A stretch of 16,198 nucleotides of DNA, taken from contig JBEKUO010000074.1 in the NCBI GenBank assembly GCA_049514955.1, forward strand, positions 1 to 16,198, written 5' to 3'. Both the position numbers and the translations under genes were made by a program. The notes beneath the pieces are model-generated. The model was not told the DNA's origin. It did no database searches and was given only the letters and a program-made list of their open reading frames with translations. This DNA comes from Bog-159 sp049514955. Lineage in GTDB: Bacteria; Acidobacteriota; Terriglobia; Bryobacterales; Bryobacteraceae. Below are positions 7,767-15,392 of the stretch, one piece after another (within the stretch, counting starts at the first letter, position 1; each line of letters opens with the position of its first letter).

Positions 7767-10211
7767 TCATTCGTCCCGCAGAGCCATCATAGGATCGACA
7801 CGCGTGGCGCGCAGAGCCGGCACGTAACAGGCAGCCCAGGCCGTCGACAGCAGAATCAGGATCACCACCGCGAGTGTCAGTGGATCCCGGGTGCTTACGC
7901 CGAATAGCATCGTGGAGAGCACGCCGCTGATCGTAACCGTCGCACACAGGCCGAGCACGATTCCCCAGGCCACCAGAATCATGCCTTCCGCCAGGACCTG
8001 TCGCAACACGTTCCCGGCCTGCGCTCCTAACGCCATGCGGATCCCCATCTCCCGGGTTCGTTGGCCCACCGAGTAGGAAATCACCCCGTAAATTCCGACG
8101 ACGGTGAGCAACCCGGCTAGCGCGCCGAAAGCCGCGAACAGAATGGCTCCCAGACGCGGCGCCCACAGCGACTCATGAATGATTTGGGGCATGGTTTGCA
8201 GGTCCGATACCAGGATGCCGGGGGCCAGTCTCTGGATTTCGCGCCGGACCGGTCCAAGCATGTTCTGCGGGTCGCCGGAAGTCCGCACGCAAAGAGTCAC
8301 CGTGGGCGAATAGTTCTGCCGCAGGCATAGATAGACCATCAGCCGGGGCGGCTCTCCCATGCTCATGTAGGTACTGTCCCTCACGACGCCCACGATTTCC
8401 ACGGGCGCGCTTTCGCCGAAAAGGCGCAGCCGCGCGCCAATGGGATCCTTCCCACTCCAAAACCGCCGCGCCATGGTCTCATTCACCACCGATACGCGGG
8501 GAGCGCCCGATGCGTCTTCGTCCGTGAATGTCCGGCCGCGCAGCACCGGAATACGGACTGTCTGAAAATATCCCGGCTCCACGGAATCGATCAGGGCTAA
8601 TATTCCCGGTCCCGCGGCATCCTGTCCCTCCACGGAAATGCTGCGTGCCCGCGCGATGCCGAATGGCGCTATGCCGGCAAGGCTGGCGGCCTCCACTCCG
8701 GGCAGTCCTCTGACGCGCTCCAACACCTGCCGGTAGAATTCGTGGCCTGCCGCTTCGCTCGACCCGCGCGCTTTGCTATCCAACGAAAGCGTGGCCAGGT
8801 GTGCGGAATCGAATCCGGGGTTAATCCCCTGCGCAAAGTGGAGGCTGCGCATCAAGAGGCCCGCACCAGTCAGCGCGACGACCGACAAAGCTACCTGGAC
8901 CATCACCAGAACGCTGCGCAAACTCACACGATGGCCCCCACTGGTCCACGGGCTGCGTCGTTCCCGCAGCTCGGTTGCCAGGTCGGTGCGTGTAACCCTC
9001 AGCGCGGGCGCCAGCCCGAAAACAGCGCCGCTAAGCACGGAAAGCAGCAGCGTGAAGCCCAACACGCGGCTGTCGAAGCTGAGGCCGGCATCGCCGCTGA
9101 GCATCGAGGGTGGTCGGGCGGTCCACAGCAGATCGCGCGCCCAGCGGGCCAGCGCCAGGGCCACTACGCCTCCTATCATCGACAATAAGGTGCTCTCCGT
9201 AAGGAACTGCGCGATCAAGCGTCCGCGGCTCACTCCCAGCGCCAGCCGGAGAGCCATTTCCTTTCGCCGGCCGGCCGCGCGCACCAGCAGCAAATTGCCG
9301 ACATTGGCGCACGCGATGAGCAAAACCAGCCCGCTCGCGCCGAGAGCCAGGCCGCCCCCCAGTACATACGCGCCGCGGGCATTTGGATTAATGAGCGCTT
9401 GAGCCAGCGGGATTAGAACCACTGTGCGGCCCTGATTGTCTTTCGGGTACGCCTGTTCGAGCTGAGCCGCCAGCGCCTTCATATTGGCTTCGGCCTGTCG
9501 CCGGCTTACGCCCTCCTTGAGCCGGCCGATCGGACTGAACAAAAGCGCTCTGCGCCGATCGAACCAGTCTGCCATCGGGAAGACTTGCTGGTACATCATC
9601 ATGGGCAGCCAGAAGTCCGGATTCACCAGCGCGTTGGTCCCGTGAAAGTCCTTGGGAGCCACTCCCACGATCGTGTACGGATGATTGTTCAGGTTGATGG
9701 TCGTTCCGATCGCCTGGCGGCTGGCGGCGAATCTGTGCGTCCAAAAAGCGTAGCCGATCACCACCACGGCTTGCGCGCCGGGCACTTGATTTTCCTGCGG
9801 GACAAACGCGCGGCCCAGAATCGGCTTTACGCCGAGAACGTCGAAGTAGTTGCCGGATACGATCTGTGCCGGGAGTTCTTCAGGCTCGTCTTTGCCTGTA
9901 AGATTGACCGGGAGGCTGGAGAATAGCAGAAGTCCCGAGAAAACTGTGTTGTGGTCGCGGTAGTCCTTATAGTTCGGATACGAGCAGGAAAGGAATCCGG
10001 GGCTCTTTCGGTCCAACGTGTACATCGAGACCAGTTGCTCGGGATTGGGGACCGGCAGCGGCCGTAGCAGCACGGCGCTGACCAGATTGAACACGGCGGT
10101 GTTCACGCCAATCCCCAGCGCCAGCGAGGCGACGGCCACAGTGGCGAACATCGGGCTCTTCCACAAGCTTCGCGCTGCGTAACGAAGATCCCGCAAGAGG
10201 GAGGACATCAT
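7767..10211 (-). CDS. MacB/FtsX-family permease, acidobacterial duplicated orphan permease (ADOP) type
   Basis: An integral membrane protein of about 814 residues made of two similar halves. After LLRDLRYAARSLWKSPMF comes TM1 (about 20-48, FATVAVASLALGIGVNTAVF), a MacB-like periplasmic core (about 50-280), an FtsX transmembrane block (about 280-405; GLVLLIACANVGNLLLVRAA, then GRRKEMALRLALG), and a second TM-core unit from about 430. A final FtsX block (about 675-814) holds QRTREMGIRMALGAQ and ends ATRVDPMMALRDE. This is the ADOP architecture, usually encoded without its own ABC ATPase; none is seen here. The family suggests export or mechanotransmission with an ATPase encoded elsewhere, but the substrate is unknown. 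Two adjacent ATGs (10211, 10208) are equally possible starts and no Shine-Dalgarno site separates them. The longer frame from 10298 enters the palindromic repeat and is not favoured. Confidence 0.92.
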   Translation of the reverse strand: MMSSLLRDLRYAARSLWKSPMFATVAVASLALGIGVNTAVFNLVSAVLLRPLPVPNPEQLVSMYTLDRKSPGFLSCSYPNYKDYRDHNTVFSGLLLFSSLPVNLTGKDEPEELPAQIVSGNYFDVLGVKPILGRAFVPQENQVPGAQAVVVIGYAFWTHRFAASRQAIGTTINLNNHPYTIVGVAPKDFHGTNALVNPDFWLPMMMYQQVFPMADWFDRRRALLFSPIGRLKEGVSRRQAEANMKALAAQLEQAYPKDNQGRTVVLIPLAQALINPNARGAYVLGGGLALGASGLVLLIACANVGNLLLVRAAGRRKEMALRLALGVSRGRLIAQFLTESTLLSMIGGVVALALARWARDLLWTARPPSMLSGDAGLSFDSRVLGFTLLLSVLSGAVFGLAPALRVTRTDLATELRERRSPWTSGGHRVSLRSVLVMVQVALSVVALTGAGLLMRSLHFAQGINPGFDSAHLATLSLDSKARGSSEAAGHEFYRQVLERVRGLPGVEAASLAGIAPFGIARARSISVEGQDAAGPGILALIDSVEPGYFQTVRIPVLRGRTFTDEDASGAPRVSVVNETMARRFWSGKDPIGARLRLFGESAPVEIVGVVRDSTYMSMGEPPRLMVYLCLRQNYSPTVTLCVRTSGDPQNMLGPVRREIQRLAPGILVSDLQTMPQIIHESLWAPRLGAILFAAFGALAGLLTVVGIYGVISYSVGQRTREMGIRMALGAQAGNVLRQVLAEGMILVAWGIVLGLCATVTISGVLSTMLFGVSTRDPLTLAVVILILLSTAWAACYVPALRATRVDPMMALRDE

Positions 10212-10226
10212 GTCGAGCCAAAGAAC

Positions 10227-10232
10227 AGTATA
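10227..10232 (-). promoter_or_regulatory. Possible -10 box for the permease gene
   Basis: Read on the minus strand this is TATACT, five of six matches to the -10 consensus, 15 bases before the first permease ATG. The -35 position shows no good match, so this is weak support for a short-leader promoter. Confidence 0.25.
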
Positions 10233-10289
10233 GGCGGCGGCGGTGGCGGCGTGCAGCCAGGAGTGGTCAAGATCACTTAGTTTTCGGTT

Positions 10290-10385
10290 GTGGCGCACGC
10301 TTCAGCGCGCTGGCGTGGGCTTGAGCCGACGATTCGAGATTTCGGCGAGCTGAAGCTCGCCGCAGCACGCTAAAGCGTGCGCCAC
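10290..10385. repeat. Palindromic intergenic repeat (REP/BIME-like)
   Basis: The outer arms are perfect 13-bp inverted repeats: gtggcgcacgctt at 10290-10302 and its reverse complement at 10373-10385. Inside are two perfect hairpins: 8-bp arms with a TGAA loop (10343-10350 / 10355-10362, cggcgagc) and 6-bp arms with a TAAA loop (10365-10370 / 10375-10380, gcacgc). The left arm also starts an imperfect hairpin of the same pattern (gcacgc-ttca-gcgcgc). The stem-tetraloop-stem layout is that of dispersed REP-type elements, and similar strings are, from memory, scattered between genes in Solibacter-like genomes. It fills most of the divergent region between the permease and the chromate transporter genes. 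Confidence 0.8.
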
Positions 10386-10407
10386 GCACGATGGTAGAGT
10401 ACTACGC

Positions 10408-10959
10408 ATGGCCTCCCTTTCATTGCGCCGGTTGTCTCTGATTTACCTGCGCGTAAGCAGCCTGACGTTCGGCGGCGGCGACCCCACCATGGCCGCGTTG
10501 CAGTCGGAGCTGGTGACGCGCCACGGCTGGCTCTCGCGAGAGAAGTACGGCTTGGTTTATGGATTGGCGCGTATCACACCGGGCACCAATATCCTGGCGT
10601 TTTGCGCGGGCACGGCGTGGGAGCTTAAAGGCTCGCCCGGCGCGATTCTGGCGGTGCTCGGAGCCACCTTGCCGGCGGCTGCCGCGGTCGTGCTGCTTAC
10701 TGTGGGTTACGAAGCGTTCAAACAAAACGCCCGCGCCATGGCCGCCATCGCCGGAACGCTGGCCGCGGCGGTGGGCATGATGGCGGTGAGCGCGTGGCAA
10801 CTGGTGCGCCCCGACTTGCGGCGCGAGCGCATCCTTCGCGCGCTGGTTCTGGTGGCTGGTTCGGTGTTGCTGTCCTACGCCTTCCGCATGTCGCCGATCT
10901 GGATCCTGGGACTGGCCGCACTGGTGGGATTCTTCTGGCGGGCGCCGGTGCCGGAATGA
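10408..10959 (+). CDS. Chromate transporter (CHR family), short-chain N-terminal-type subunit
   Basis: A 183-residue membrane protein of the chromate ion transporter family, in its half-length form. Residues 16-31 hold SSLTFGGGDPTMAALQ, the FGG motif typical of CHR domains; GWLSREKYGLVYGLARITPGTN (about 41-62) is the second conserved block. Hydrophobic segments follow (GAILAVLGATLPAAAAVVLL, AIAGTLAAAVGMMAV, ALVLVAGSVLLSYAF, IWILGLAALVGFFW). Full-length ChrA has two such domains in one chain; in short-chain systems two genes are paired, as here. The stop TGA overlaps the ATG of the next gene, so translation is probably coupled. The family exports chromate, but many members are annotated by homology only. 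The start is preceded by a weak purine stretch (ggtagag). Confidence 0.88.
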   Translation: MASLSLRRLSLIYLRVSSLTFGGGDPTMAALQSELVTRHGWLSREKYGLVYGLARITPGTNILAFCAGTAWELKGSPGAILAVLGATLPAAAAVVLLTVGYEAFKQNARAMAAIAGTLAAAVGMMAVSAWQLVRPDLRRERILRALVLVAGSVLLSYAFRMSPIWILGLAALVGFFWRAPVPE

Positions 10960-11486
10960 ACGTTGCGCTCCTGTACTTGCTGCTGCTGAAAGCCACGAGT
11001 ACGTCGTTCAGCGGCCTGACCTCGTTGCCGGTTCTGCGGCACGATCTGGTGGAGCGCCATCGCGTACTCACGGACCGGCAACTGAACGCTGCCGGGGCGG
11101 CCGGCCGCACGGCGCCGGGGCCGAACGGATTGTACGTGGTCAGCGTCGGCTACTTCGTTGCCGGAGTTCCCGGCGCTTGCGCAGGCTGCCTGGCAGCCAT
11201 GACCCCGGCATTCGCGATTATCGTGCTGCTGCGTTATCTGGGCAGACGGGCGGAGCGGCCCGGCGTGAAGAGCGCGATTCAGAGCGTGACGCTGGCAGCC
11301 GCCGGGCTGGTGATCAACGCGACAATTCCGCTGGCCCGCGATGCGATCACCGGCCCGTTTCCGCTGGCCATCGCGGTGGCCAGCTTTCTGTTTCTGGCGT
11401 TCACGCGCTACGCCACCGTGTGGGTTATCGTTGGCGCTGCGCTGGCGGGACTGGCGGGTGGGTTCGCAGGCCTGATTCAACCCTGA
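10956..11486 (+). CDS. Chromate transporter (CHR family), short-chain C-terminal-type subunit
   Basis: A 176-residue membrane protein, the second half of a split chromate transporter. The ATG overlaps the stop of the first subunit in an ATGA; the longer frame from 10794 lies inside the first gene and is rejected. Conserved blocks are ATSTSFSGLTSLPVLRHDLV (about 13-32) and TAPGPNGLYVVSVGYFVAG (about 51-69), where the PGPNG turn is typical of CHR domains. The rest is hydrophobic helices, including AMTPAFAIIVLLRYLG and FPLAIAVASFLFLAF. The two chains are expected to form one heterodimeric transporter. The last 62 bases overlap the 3' end of the convergent gene on the minus strand. Confidence 0.87.
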   Translation: MNVALLYLLLLKATSTSFSGLTSLPVLRHDLVERHRVLTDRQLNAAGAAGRTAPGPNGLYVVSVGYFVAGVPGACAGCLAAMTPAFAIIVLLRYLGRRAERPGVKSAIQSVTLAAAGLVINATIPLARDAITGPFPLAIAVASFLFLAFTRYATVWVIVGAALAGLAGGFAGLIQP

Positions 11487-12093
11487 TCGTGACATTCTTG
11501 AAGGCTCCAGTTTCATCGAAGGAACCAATGCCCACCTTGCCCGGCCCCAGGCTGAGGTCTACAGCTTCCAGTGCAGGCAGCGGCTGCCCGTCTACCATGA
11601 CCCGTACGGCGCCCGCGACCGCATCGTGCGTGAGCGTAACGCGATACCAGCGGGCGCTCGCCGCAAATGCCGCTGGACCGCGCTCGGGGCTGATGCGCAC
11701 GCGCTCGCCGCCGTAGACATGGAAGATGCCGTTGTGCACGGGTTGCTTCGACGCGGGGTCCGTGGACAGGTGGGCATAGTCGAAATGCGCCTCATCCCGG
11801 TACGCGAAGACGATCAGCAGCGATCTGCCAAGCGGCATTACGTCCGCCTCGATGGTCAAGCGGTCGTAATCCGCGATATCGGTTAGCGCGAACTGGATCG
11901 GACGGCGCGGGCCCGGCAGCGGTCCGCGGCTGACGCTCAGGCGCAGCACGGCATCCGCACCGTCCCGATCGATAGTCCAGTCTGAGAGGGTCGGAATTGT
12001 CCAGGTACGTCCGAAGATTTCGAGCGTGTCGGCGGCGTTGGCGGCAACTGTGGCCATTATTAATCTCACGACCAAAGCCAGCACGAGCTTCAT
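11425..12093 (-). CDS. Secreted concanavalin/LamG-like beta-sandwich protein of unknown function
   Basis: A 222-residue protein with a clear signal peptide (MKLVLALVVRLIMATVAANAA, cleavage before DTLEIFG), so probably periplasmic or surface-exposed. The mature part alternates short beta-strand segments: WTIDRDGADAVLRLSV, YDRLTIEADVMPLGRSLLIVF, GIFHVYGGERVRI, WYRVTLTHDAVAGAVRVMVDG and GPGKVGIGSFDETGAFKNVTIRV. This pattern is typical of LamG/DUF1080-type jelly-roll domains, where it often binds or acts on glycans. No catalytic residues can be assigned. The proline-rich tail (THPPVPPAQRQR) is encoded in the 62-base overlap with the convergent chromate transporter gene. No Shine-Dalgarno site is evident; the start was chosen for the signal peptide. 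The fold assignment is moderate and no function is claimed. Confidence 0.7.
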   Translation of the reverse strand: MKLVLALVVRLIMATVAANAADTLEIFGRTWTIPTLSDWTIDRDGADAVLRLSVSRGPLPGPRRPIQFALTDIADYDRLTIEADVMPLGRSLLIVFAYRDEAHFDYAHLSTDPASKQPVHNGIFHVYGGERVRISPERGPAAFAASARWYRVTLTHDAVAGAVRVMVDGQPLPALEAVDLSLGPGKVGIGSFDETGAFKNVTIRVESGLRTHPPVPPAQRQR

Positions 12094-12159
12094 GCAGCCA
12101 TCGTAGCGCAGGCCCGAATCGGAACAAGCGCGATAACGATCGGCGCTTCGTCTTCACGC

Positions 12160-12495
12160 TCATCGTCCACGCGGCCTTTGGCTTACGTCGGCCTGCCGTT
12201 GAGCATTCATATACGAGCGCAATACCTCGTTCATGCGAGTCTGGTAGCGGCTGCCGGTAGATCTGAAAAAGGCCAGAACGTCGGGATCGACACGTAAGGT
12301 GATTTGCCGTTTGTTCTCGCCGGGAATCAACAGACCGGGGCGCTTCCATGCAACGCCATGCGTGGCGGGGATGTCCGTGAGGTCGATATCGTTGTCAGCC
12401 AGCCGGGCCAGGCGCGCTTTGGCCTTCTTCGTAAGCGCAGGCGGCCGCTTGGGATCCAAAGTGAATTTAACGGTTCCAGTAGTCTTCGCGCTCAT
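12160..12495 (-). CDS. brnA: BrnA family antitoxin
   Basis: A 111-residue basic protein. Its C-terminal half holds KRQITLRVDPDVLAFFRSTG followed by SRYQTRMNEVLRSYM (about 62-96), the ribbon-helix-helix-like DNA-binding region of BrnA antitoxins. The N-terminal part (KFTLDPKRPPALTKKAKARL) and the DIPATHGVAWKRPG linker fit short BrnA proteins. Such antitoxins neutralise the RNase toxin BrnT and repress their own operon. The start overlaps the end of the BrnT remnant by 29 bases, the normal toxin-first order. An AAGG lies about nine bases before the ATG. Because the toxin next door seems to lack its N-terminal half, this may be an orphan antitoxin. Confidence 0.8.
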   Translation of the reverse strand: MSAKTTGTVKFTLDPKRPPALTKKAKARLARLADNDIDLTDIPATHGVAWKRPGLLIPGENKRQITLRVDPDVLAFFRSTGSRYQTRMNEVLRSYMNAQRQADVSQRPRGR

Positions 12496-12649
12496 GTCGC
12501 TCTGCCTTTCTTGCGGAGATGAGGCGGATGGTATCGCCCCGCAGCATATAGGCCACGGCGACCTCGAAACCTCGATCAGACCAATTGCCTAACTCCCTGA
12601 AGGCGACCCTCCCAGCCCGTCTGGAGATTCGCTGGGGCGCCGGGAGCAC
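12467..12649 (-). pseudogene. brnT: Truncated BrnT toxin
   Basis: The frame encodes ELGNWSDRGFEVAVAY (about 19-34), then RGDTIRLISARKAERHERED (37-56) and a short YWNR tail, the characteristic C-terminal half of BrnT RNase toxins. BrnT is normally about 90 residues and begins with a FEWDxxKxxxNxxKHGVxF-like segment. That segment is absent in this frame and I could not find it in the other minus-strand frames before the neighbouring gene at 12691. Only a GTG at 12649 is available as a start. The preceding open residues (PEIGPRDWDVLPAPQRISRR) do not resemble the family. The toxin is therefore probably inactive, cut at its 5' end by a rearrangement. A divergent full-length variant starting elsewhere is less likely. 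Confidence 0.6.
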
Positions 12650-12690
12650 GTCCCAATCTCGCGGACCGATTTCTGGCTTAGCGGCGCCTG

Positions 12691-12930
12691 TCAGGCGGCG
12701 CCTTGCAAAGCGAGGATCTTTTTCTTGACCGCTGGCGGGAAATCCACGAAGACAAAGTAGTCTTTGTGGTACAGATAGTCCTCGCCGCTCTCATCGACAA
12801 TTCGCACCAAATCGTCCTTGGCCGCTCTCGGATCGGGAAGGATCCGATAGACCTTGCCGGGTATGAGCGACGCAAGATAATCGCTATTGTCGATGCATAG
12901 AGCGAAAGGCTTTGCCGGAACCTTCATCAT
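12691..12930 (-). CDS. Small conserved protein of unknown function (79 residues)
   Basis: A compact acidic protein, MMKVPAKPFALCIDNSDYLA, continuing IPGKVYRILPDPRAAKDDL, VRIVDESGEDYLYHKDYFVF and VDFPPAVKKKILAL. I recognise the pattern 'CIDNxDY...GKVYxxLPD...RIVDESGEDYLY' as a recurring small hypothetical protein in varied bacteria, from memory and not checked. It has no signal peptide or membrane segment, and a small beta-barrel is likely. ATG-ATG gives two possible starts (12930, 12927). The gene follows the frameshifted gene upstream without a gap, the expected stop of that gene overlapping this start, so the pair was probably once a coupled operon. Function unknown. Confidence 0.72.
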   Translation of the reverse strand: MMKVPAKPFALCIDNSDYLASLIPGKVYRILPDPRAAKDDLVRIVDESGEDYLYHKDYFVFVDFPPAVKKKILALQGAA

Positions 12931-13150
12931 TCAGTCCAGCGCTTGATTTTCAGATCCTTCTTGCCGATCCGCCTCGCACCAGTGCAGCTCCACCGGCCGC
13001 AAAGCACCGTTCGGGAGCCGCACGGTGGCAGTCCCTTTCATCTTGCGCCAGTGGCCAGGGCCATCAACCTCACGAGGTACGAGCGAACGCGTATGCCGGA
13101 TCCGGCCGCGACGACTTCCGCGTTTGCGATGGGACCAACAAGCTCAAATT
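12927..13150 (-). pseudogene. Frameshifted small gene upstream of the 79-residue protein
   Basis: Three minus-strand frames each carry a piece of one plausible small protein. Frame one reads LVGPIANAEVVAAGSGIRV up to about 13065. The next frame reads GPGHWRKMKGTATVRLPNG and then ALRPVELHWCEA (about 13062-12970). The third reads IGKKDLKIKRWTE, stopping at 12927. Adding one base between TTG and ATGGC (13065/13064) restores RLYGPGHWRKMKG; a second shift near 12969 joins HWCEA to IGKKDLKIKR. This matches, from memory, a widespread small protein of the pattern 'YGxGRWRKxKG...ELHWYEAHGIGKKxxKIKR', often upstream of a gene like the 79-residue one. No start codon is evident at the expected N-terminus. 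Genuine decay is likelier than two sequencing errors, but both are possible. Confidence 0.55.
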
Positions 13151-13208
13151 GCCCGCTGCTCCGCGCAGATTGGATCTGCCACGCCGATCGCGCACCGCCT
13201 GCAATGGA

Positions 13209-13248
13209 AACGCCCGGCAAGCGACTAGGCAGCCGCCGGCCGGGCGTT
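13209..13248 (-). terminator. Terminator-like hairpin after pnp
   Basis: Perfect 10-bp arms (aacgcccggc at 13209-13218, reverse complement at 13239-13248) enclose a 20-base loop, 21 bases after the pnp stop codon. On the minus strand the stem ends in TTT followed by CC, so the U tract is short. It may be an intrinsic terminator or a 3' stabilising stem. Confidence 0.5.
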
Positions 13249-13269
13249 GTTCGCGGTCCCAACCCCGCC

Positions 13270-15372
13270 TCAGCTCTTCGTCTTCAGCTTCTCGCGCTGC
13301 TCGCGCAACACAGCTTTGCGGCTGAGCTTGATCTTGTTGCCTTCCAGAGCCAGGACCTTTACCAGGATCTGGTCGCCTTCCTTCAGCTCATCGCGCACTT
13401 CGCGCACGCGGTTCTCGGCGATTTCGCTGATGTGCAACAGGCCGTCGGTGCCGGGGAAGATCTCGACGAACGCGCCGAAATCCACCAGCCGCACCACTTT
13501 GCCCAGGTAGGTCTTGCCCACCTCGGCCACCGCCGTGATGTCGCCGATAATCTGCAACGCCTTGTTGGCCGCAGCCTCATCGGCGGAGGAAACGTGCACA
13601 GTGCCGTCGTCCTCCACATCGATCTTCACACCGGTCTGTTCGATGATGCCGCGGATCACCTTGCCGCCTGGCCCGATGACGTCGCGTATCTTATCGGTCG
13701 GGATGTGTATGGTGTAGATGCGCGGCGCGTACTGCGACATATTGGCGCGCGGTTGGCCGATGGCTTCCTGCATCTTGTCGAGGATGTAGAGGCGGCCGCG
13801 GCGGGCCTGCTCCAGCGCTTCGCGCATGATGGTGGCGGTAACGTTCGGCACCTTGATATCCATCTGCAAAGCGGTTATGCCGTCGCGCGTGCCGGCTACC
13901 TTGAAGTCCATATCGCCGTAATGATCTTCAGCGCCGGCGATATCCGTCAGCACCGCATACTTTTCGCCTTCCTTCACGAGGCCCATAGCCACGCCGCCCA
14001 CATGCGTAGGAAGCGGAACGCCGGCATCCATCAAGGCGAGGGAAGCACCGCAAACGGTAGCCATGGAACTGGAGCCGTTGGACTCCAGGATGTCGCTGAC
14101 CACGCGCAGCGTGTAGGGGAAGACGGTTTCGTCGGGGATGATCGGCCCCAGCGAACGCTCGGCCAGCGCGCCGTGGCCGATTTCGCGGCGGCCCGGCCCG
14201 CGCATGAAGCCGACTTCGCCCACGCTGAAGGGCGGAAAATTGTAATGCAGCATAAAGCGCTTGGAGGCTTCCCCGGGTTCCAGCAGCTCGATGCGCTGCT
14301 CGTCGTCCTTGGTGCCCAGCGTCAGGGTGACCAGGGCTTGCGTTTCGCCGCGAGTGAACAGGGCGGAGCCGTGCGTGCGCGGCAGCACGCTGGTCTCGAT
14401 GGTGATTTGCCGGATCTCGTCGAAGGCGCGGCCGTCCGGACGGTGGTGGTTCTTCAGCATCTCGTCGCGGAAGATGCGCTCTTTCAGGGCATCGTAAATT
14501 TTCTTGCCCTCGTCCCGCTTCTCTTCCGGCAAGCTTTCCACCACCTGCTTCTTCAACTCGTGGACCCGGCTGTAGCTCTCCAGCTTGGGATACTTCTGCG
14601 TGTTCAGGGCGTCGGTCAACTGCTCGCGCACCTGGCCGGAAATCTGGTCATAGAGGGCCTGATCGAGAACGGGCGACTCGAAGGCCCGCTTCGGCTTACC
14701 CACTTTCGCCACCAATTGGCGGATGGCGGCGGCGATTTTCTTGCAGCAGTTGTGGCCGAAGTCGATGGCCCCGACCACCTCCTCTTCGGAGGCCTGCTGG
14801 GCGCCCGCCTCCACCATGACGATGCCGTCTTCGGTCGCCGCCACGATGATATTCAGCTTGGACTCGCGGCCCTCCGAATAAGTGGGGTTGGCGATGTACT
14901 CGCCCTTGAGCATCCCCACGCGCACGCCGCCCAGAATATGGTCGAACGGCAGATCCGAGATCGCCAGCGCGGCCGCCGCACCGACGATCGCCAGGGAGTT
15001 GGGGTCCTGTTCCGGATCGGCCGAGAGCACCATGGCGATGATCTGGGTTTCATTCAAAAACCCTTCAGGAAACAGGGGACGAACCGGCCGGTCGATCAAC
15101 CGGCTGGTGAGGATTTCTTTTTCCGAGGGACGCCCCTCGCGTTTGATAAAGCCGCCCGGAATTTTTCCGGCGGCGTACGTGTACTCGCGATAATCGACCG
15201 TGAGCGGAAAGAAGCCGGTGTTCGGCTTCGGTTCCTCGGACATGCAGGCGCTGACCAGCACTACGGAATCGCCGGACCGAACGACGACCGCGCCGTTCGC
15301 CTGCTTGGCCATTCTGCCCGTTTCGAGGGTGATCTGGCGGCCTCCCAGATCGATTTCAACTGTGTGTGACAT
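13270..15372 (-). CDS. pnp: Polyribonucleotide nucleotidyltransferase (PNPase)
   Basis: Phosphorolytic 3'-5' exoribonuclease of the RNA degradation machinery; it releases nucleoside diphosphates and can run in reverse. The 700-residue length is normal (E. coli 711). Domains in order: first RNase PH domain from MSHTVEIDLGGRQITLETG, a helical linker, the second RNase PH domain with FTRGETQALVTLTLGT and the catalytic-site motif GDMDFKVAGTRDG (486-498; Asp487 and Asp489), a KH domain with IGPGGKVI (GPGG at 567-570), and an S1 domain (GKVVRLVDFGAFVEIFPGTD, HISEIAENRV). The start at 15372 is chosen over the longer frame from 15480 because MSHTVE is the family N-terminus and a GGAG lies eight bases upstream. 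It is downstream of rpsO, the conserved arrangement, with hairpins between the genes. Confidence 0.98.
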   Translation of the reverse strand: MSHTVEIDLGGRQITLETGRMAKQANGAVVVRSGDSVVLVSACMSEEPKPNTGFFPLTVDYREYTYAAGKIPGGFIKREGRPSEKEILTSRLIDRPVRPLFPEGFLNETQIIAMVLSADPEQDPNSLAIVGAAAALAISDLPFDHILGGVRVGMLKGEYIANPTYSEGRESKLNIIVAATEDGIVMVEAGAQQASEEEVVGAIDFGHNCCKKIAAAIRQLVAKVGKPKRAFESPVLDQALYDQISGQVREQLTDALNTQKYPKLESYSRVHELKKQVVESLPEEKRDEGKKIYDALKERIFRDEMLKNHHRPDGRAFDEIRQITIETSVLPRTHGSALFTRGETQALVTLTLGTKDDEQRIELLEPGEASKRFMLHYNFPPFSVGEVGFMRGPGRREIGHGALAERSLGPIIPDETVFPYTLRVVSDILESNGSSSMATVCGASLALMDAGVPLPTHVGGVAMGLVKEGEKYAVLTDIAGAEDHYGDMDFKVAGTRDGITALQMDIKVPNVTATIMREALEQARRGRLYILDKMQEAIGQPRANMSQYAPRIYTIHIPTDKIRDVIGPGGKVIRGIIEQTGVKIDVEDDGTVHVSSADEAAANKALQIIGDITAVAEVGKTYLGKVVRLVDFGAFVEIFPGTDGLLHISEIAENRVREVRDELKEGDQILVKVLALEGNKIKLSRKAVLREQREKLKTKS

Positions 15373-15392
15373 TTCTAAATTCTCCAAGCCTC

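Noticed and set aside
10212..10298. N-terminal extension of the permease
   Set aside because: It runs into the palindromic repeat and precedes the typical family start LLRDLRYAARSL.
12943..15369. Plus-strand frame of 808 codons opposite pnp
   Set aside because: Entirely antisense to a complete PNPase; no recognisable domains, a common artefact of GC-rich codon use.
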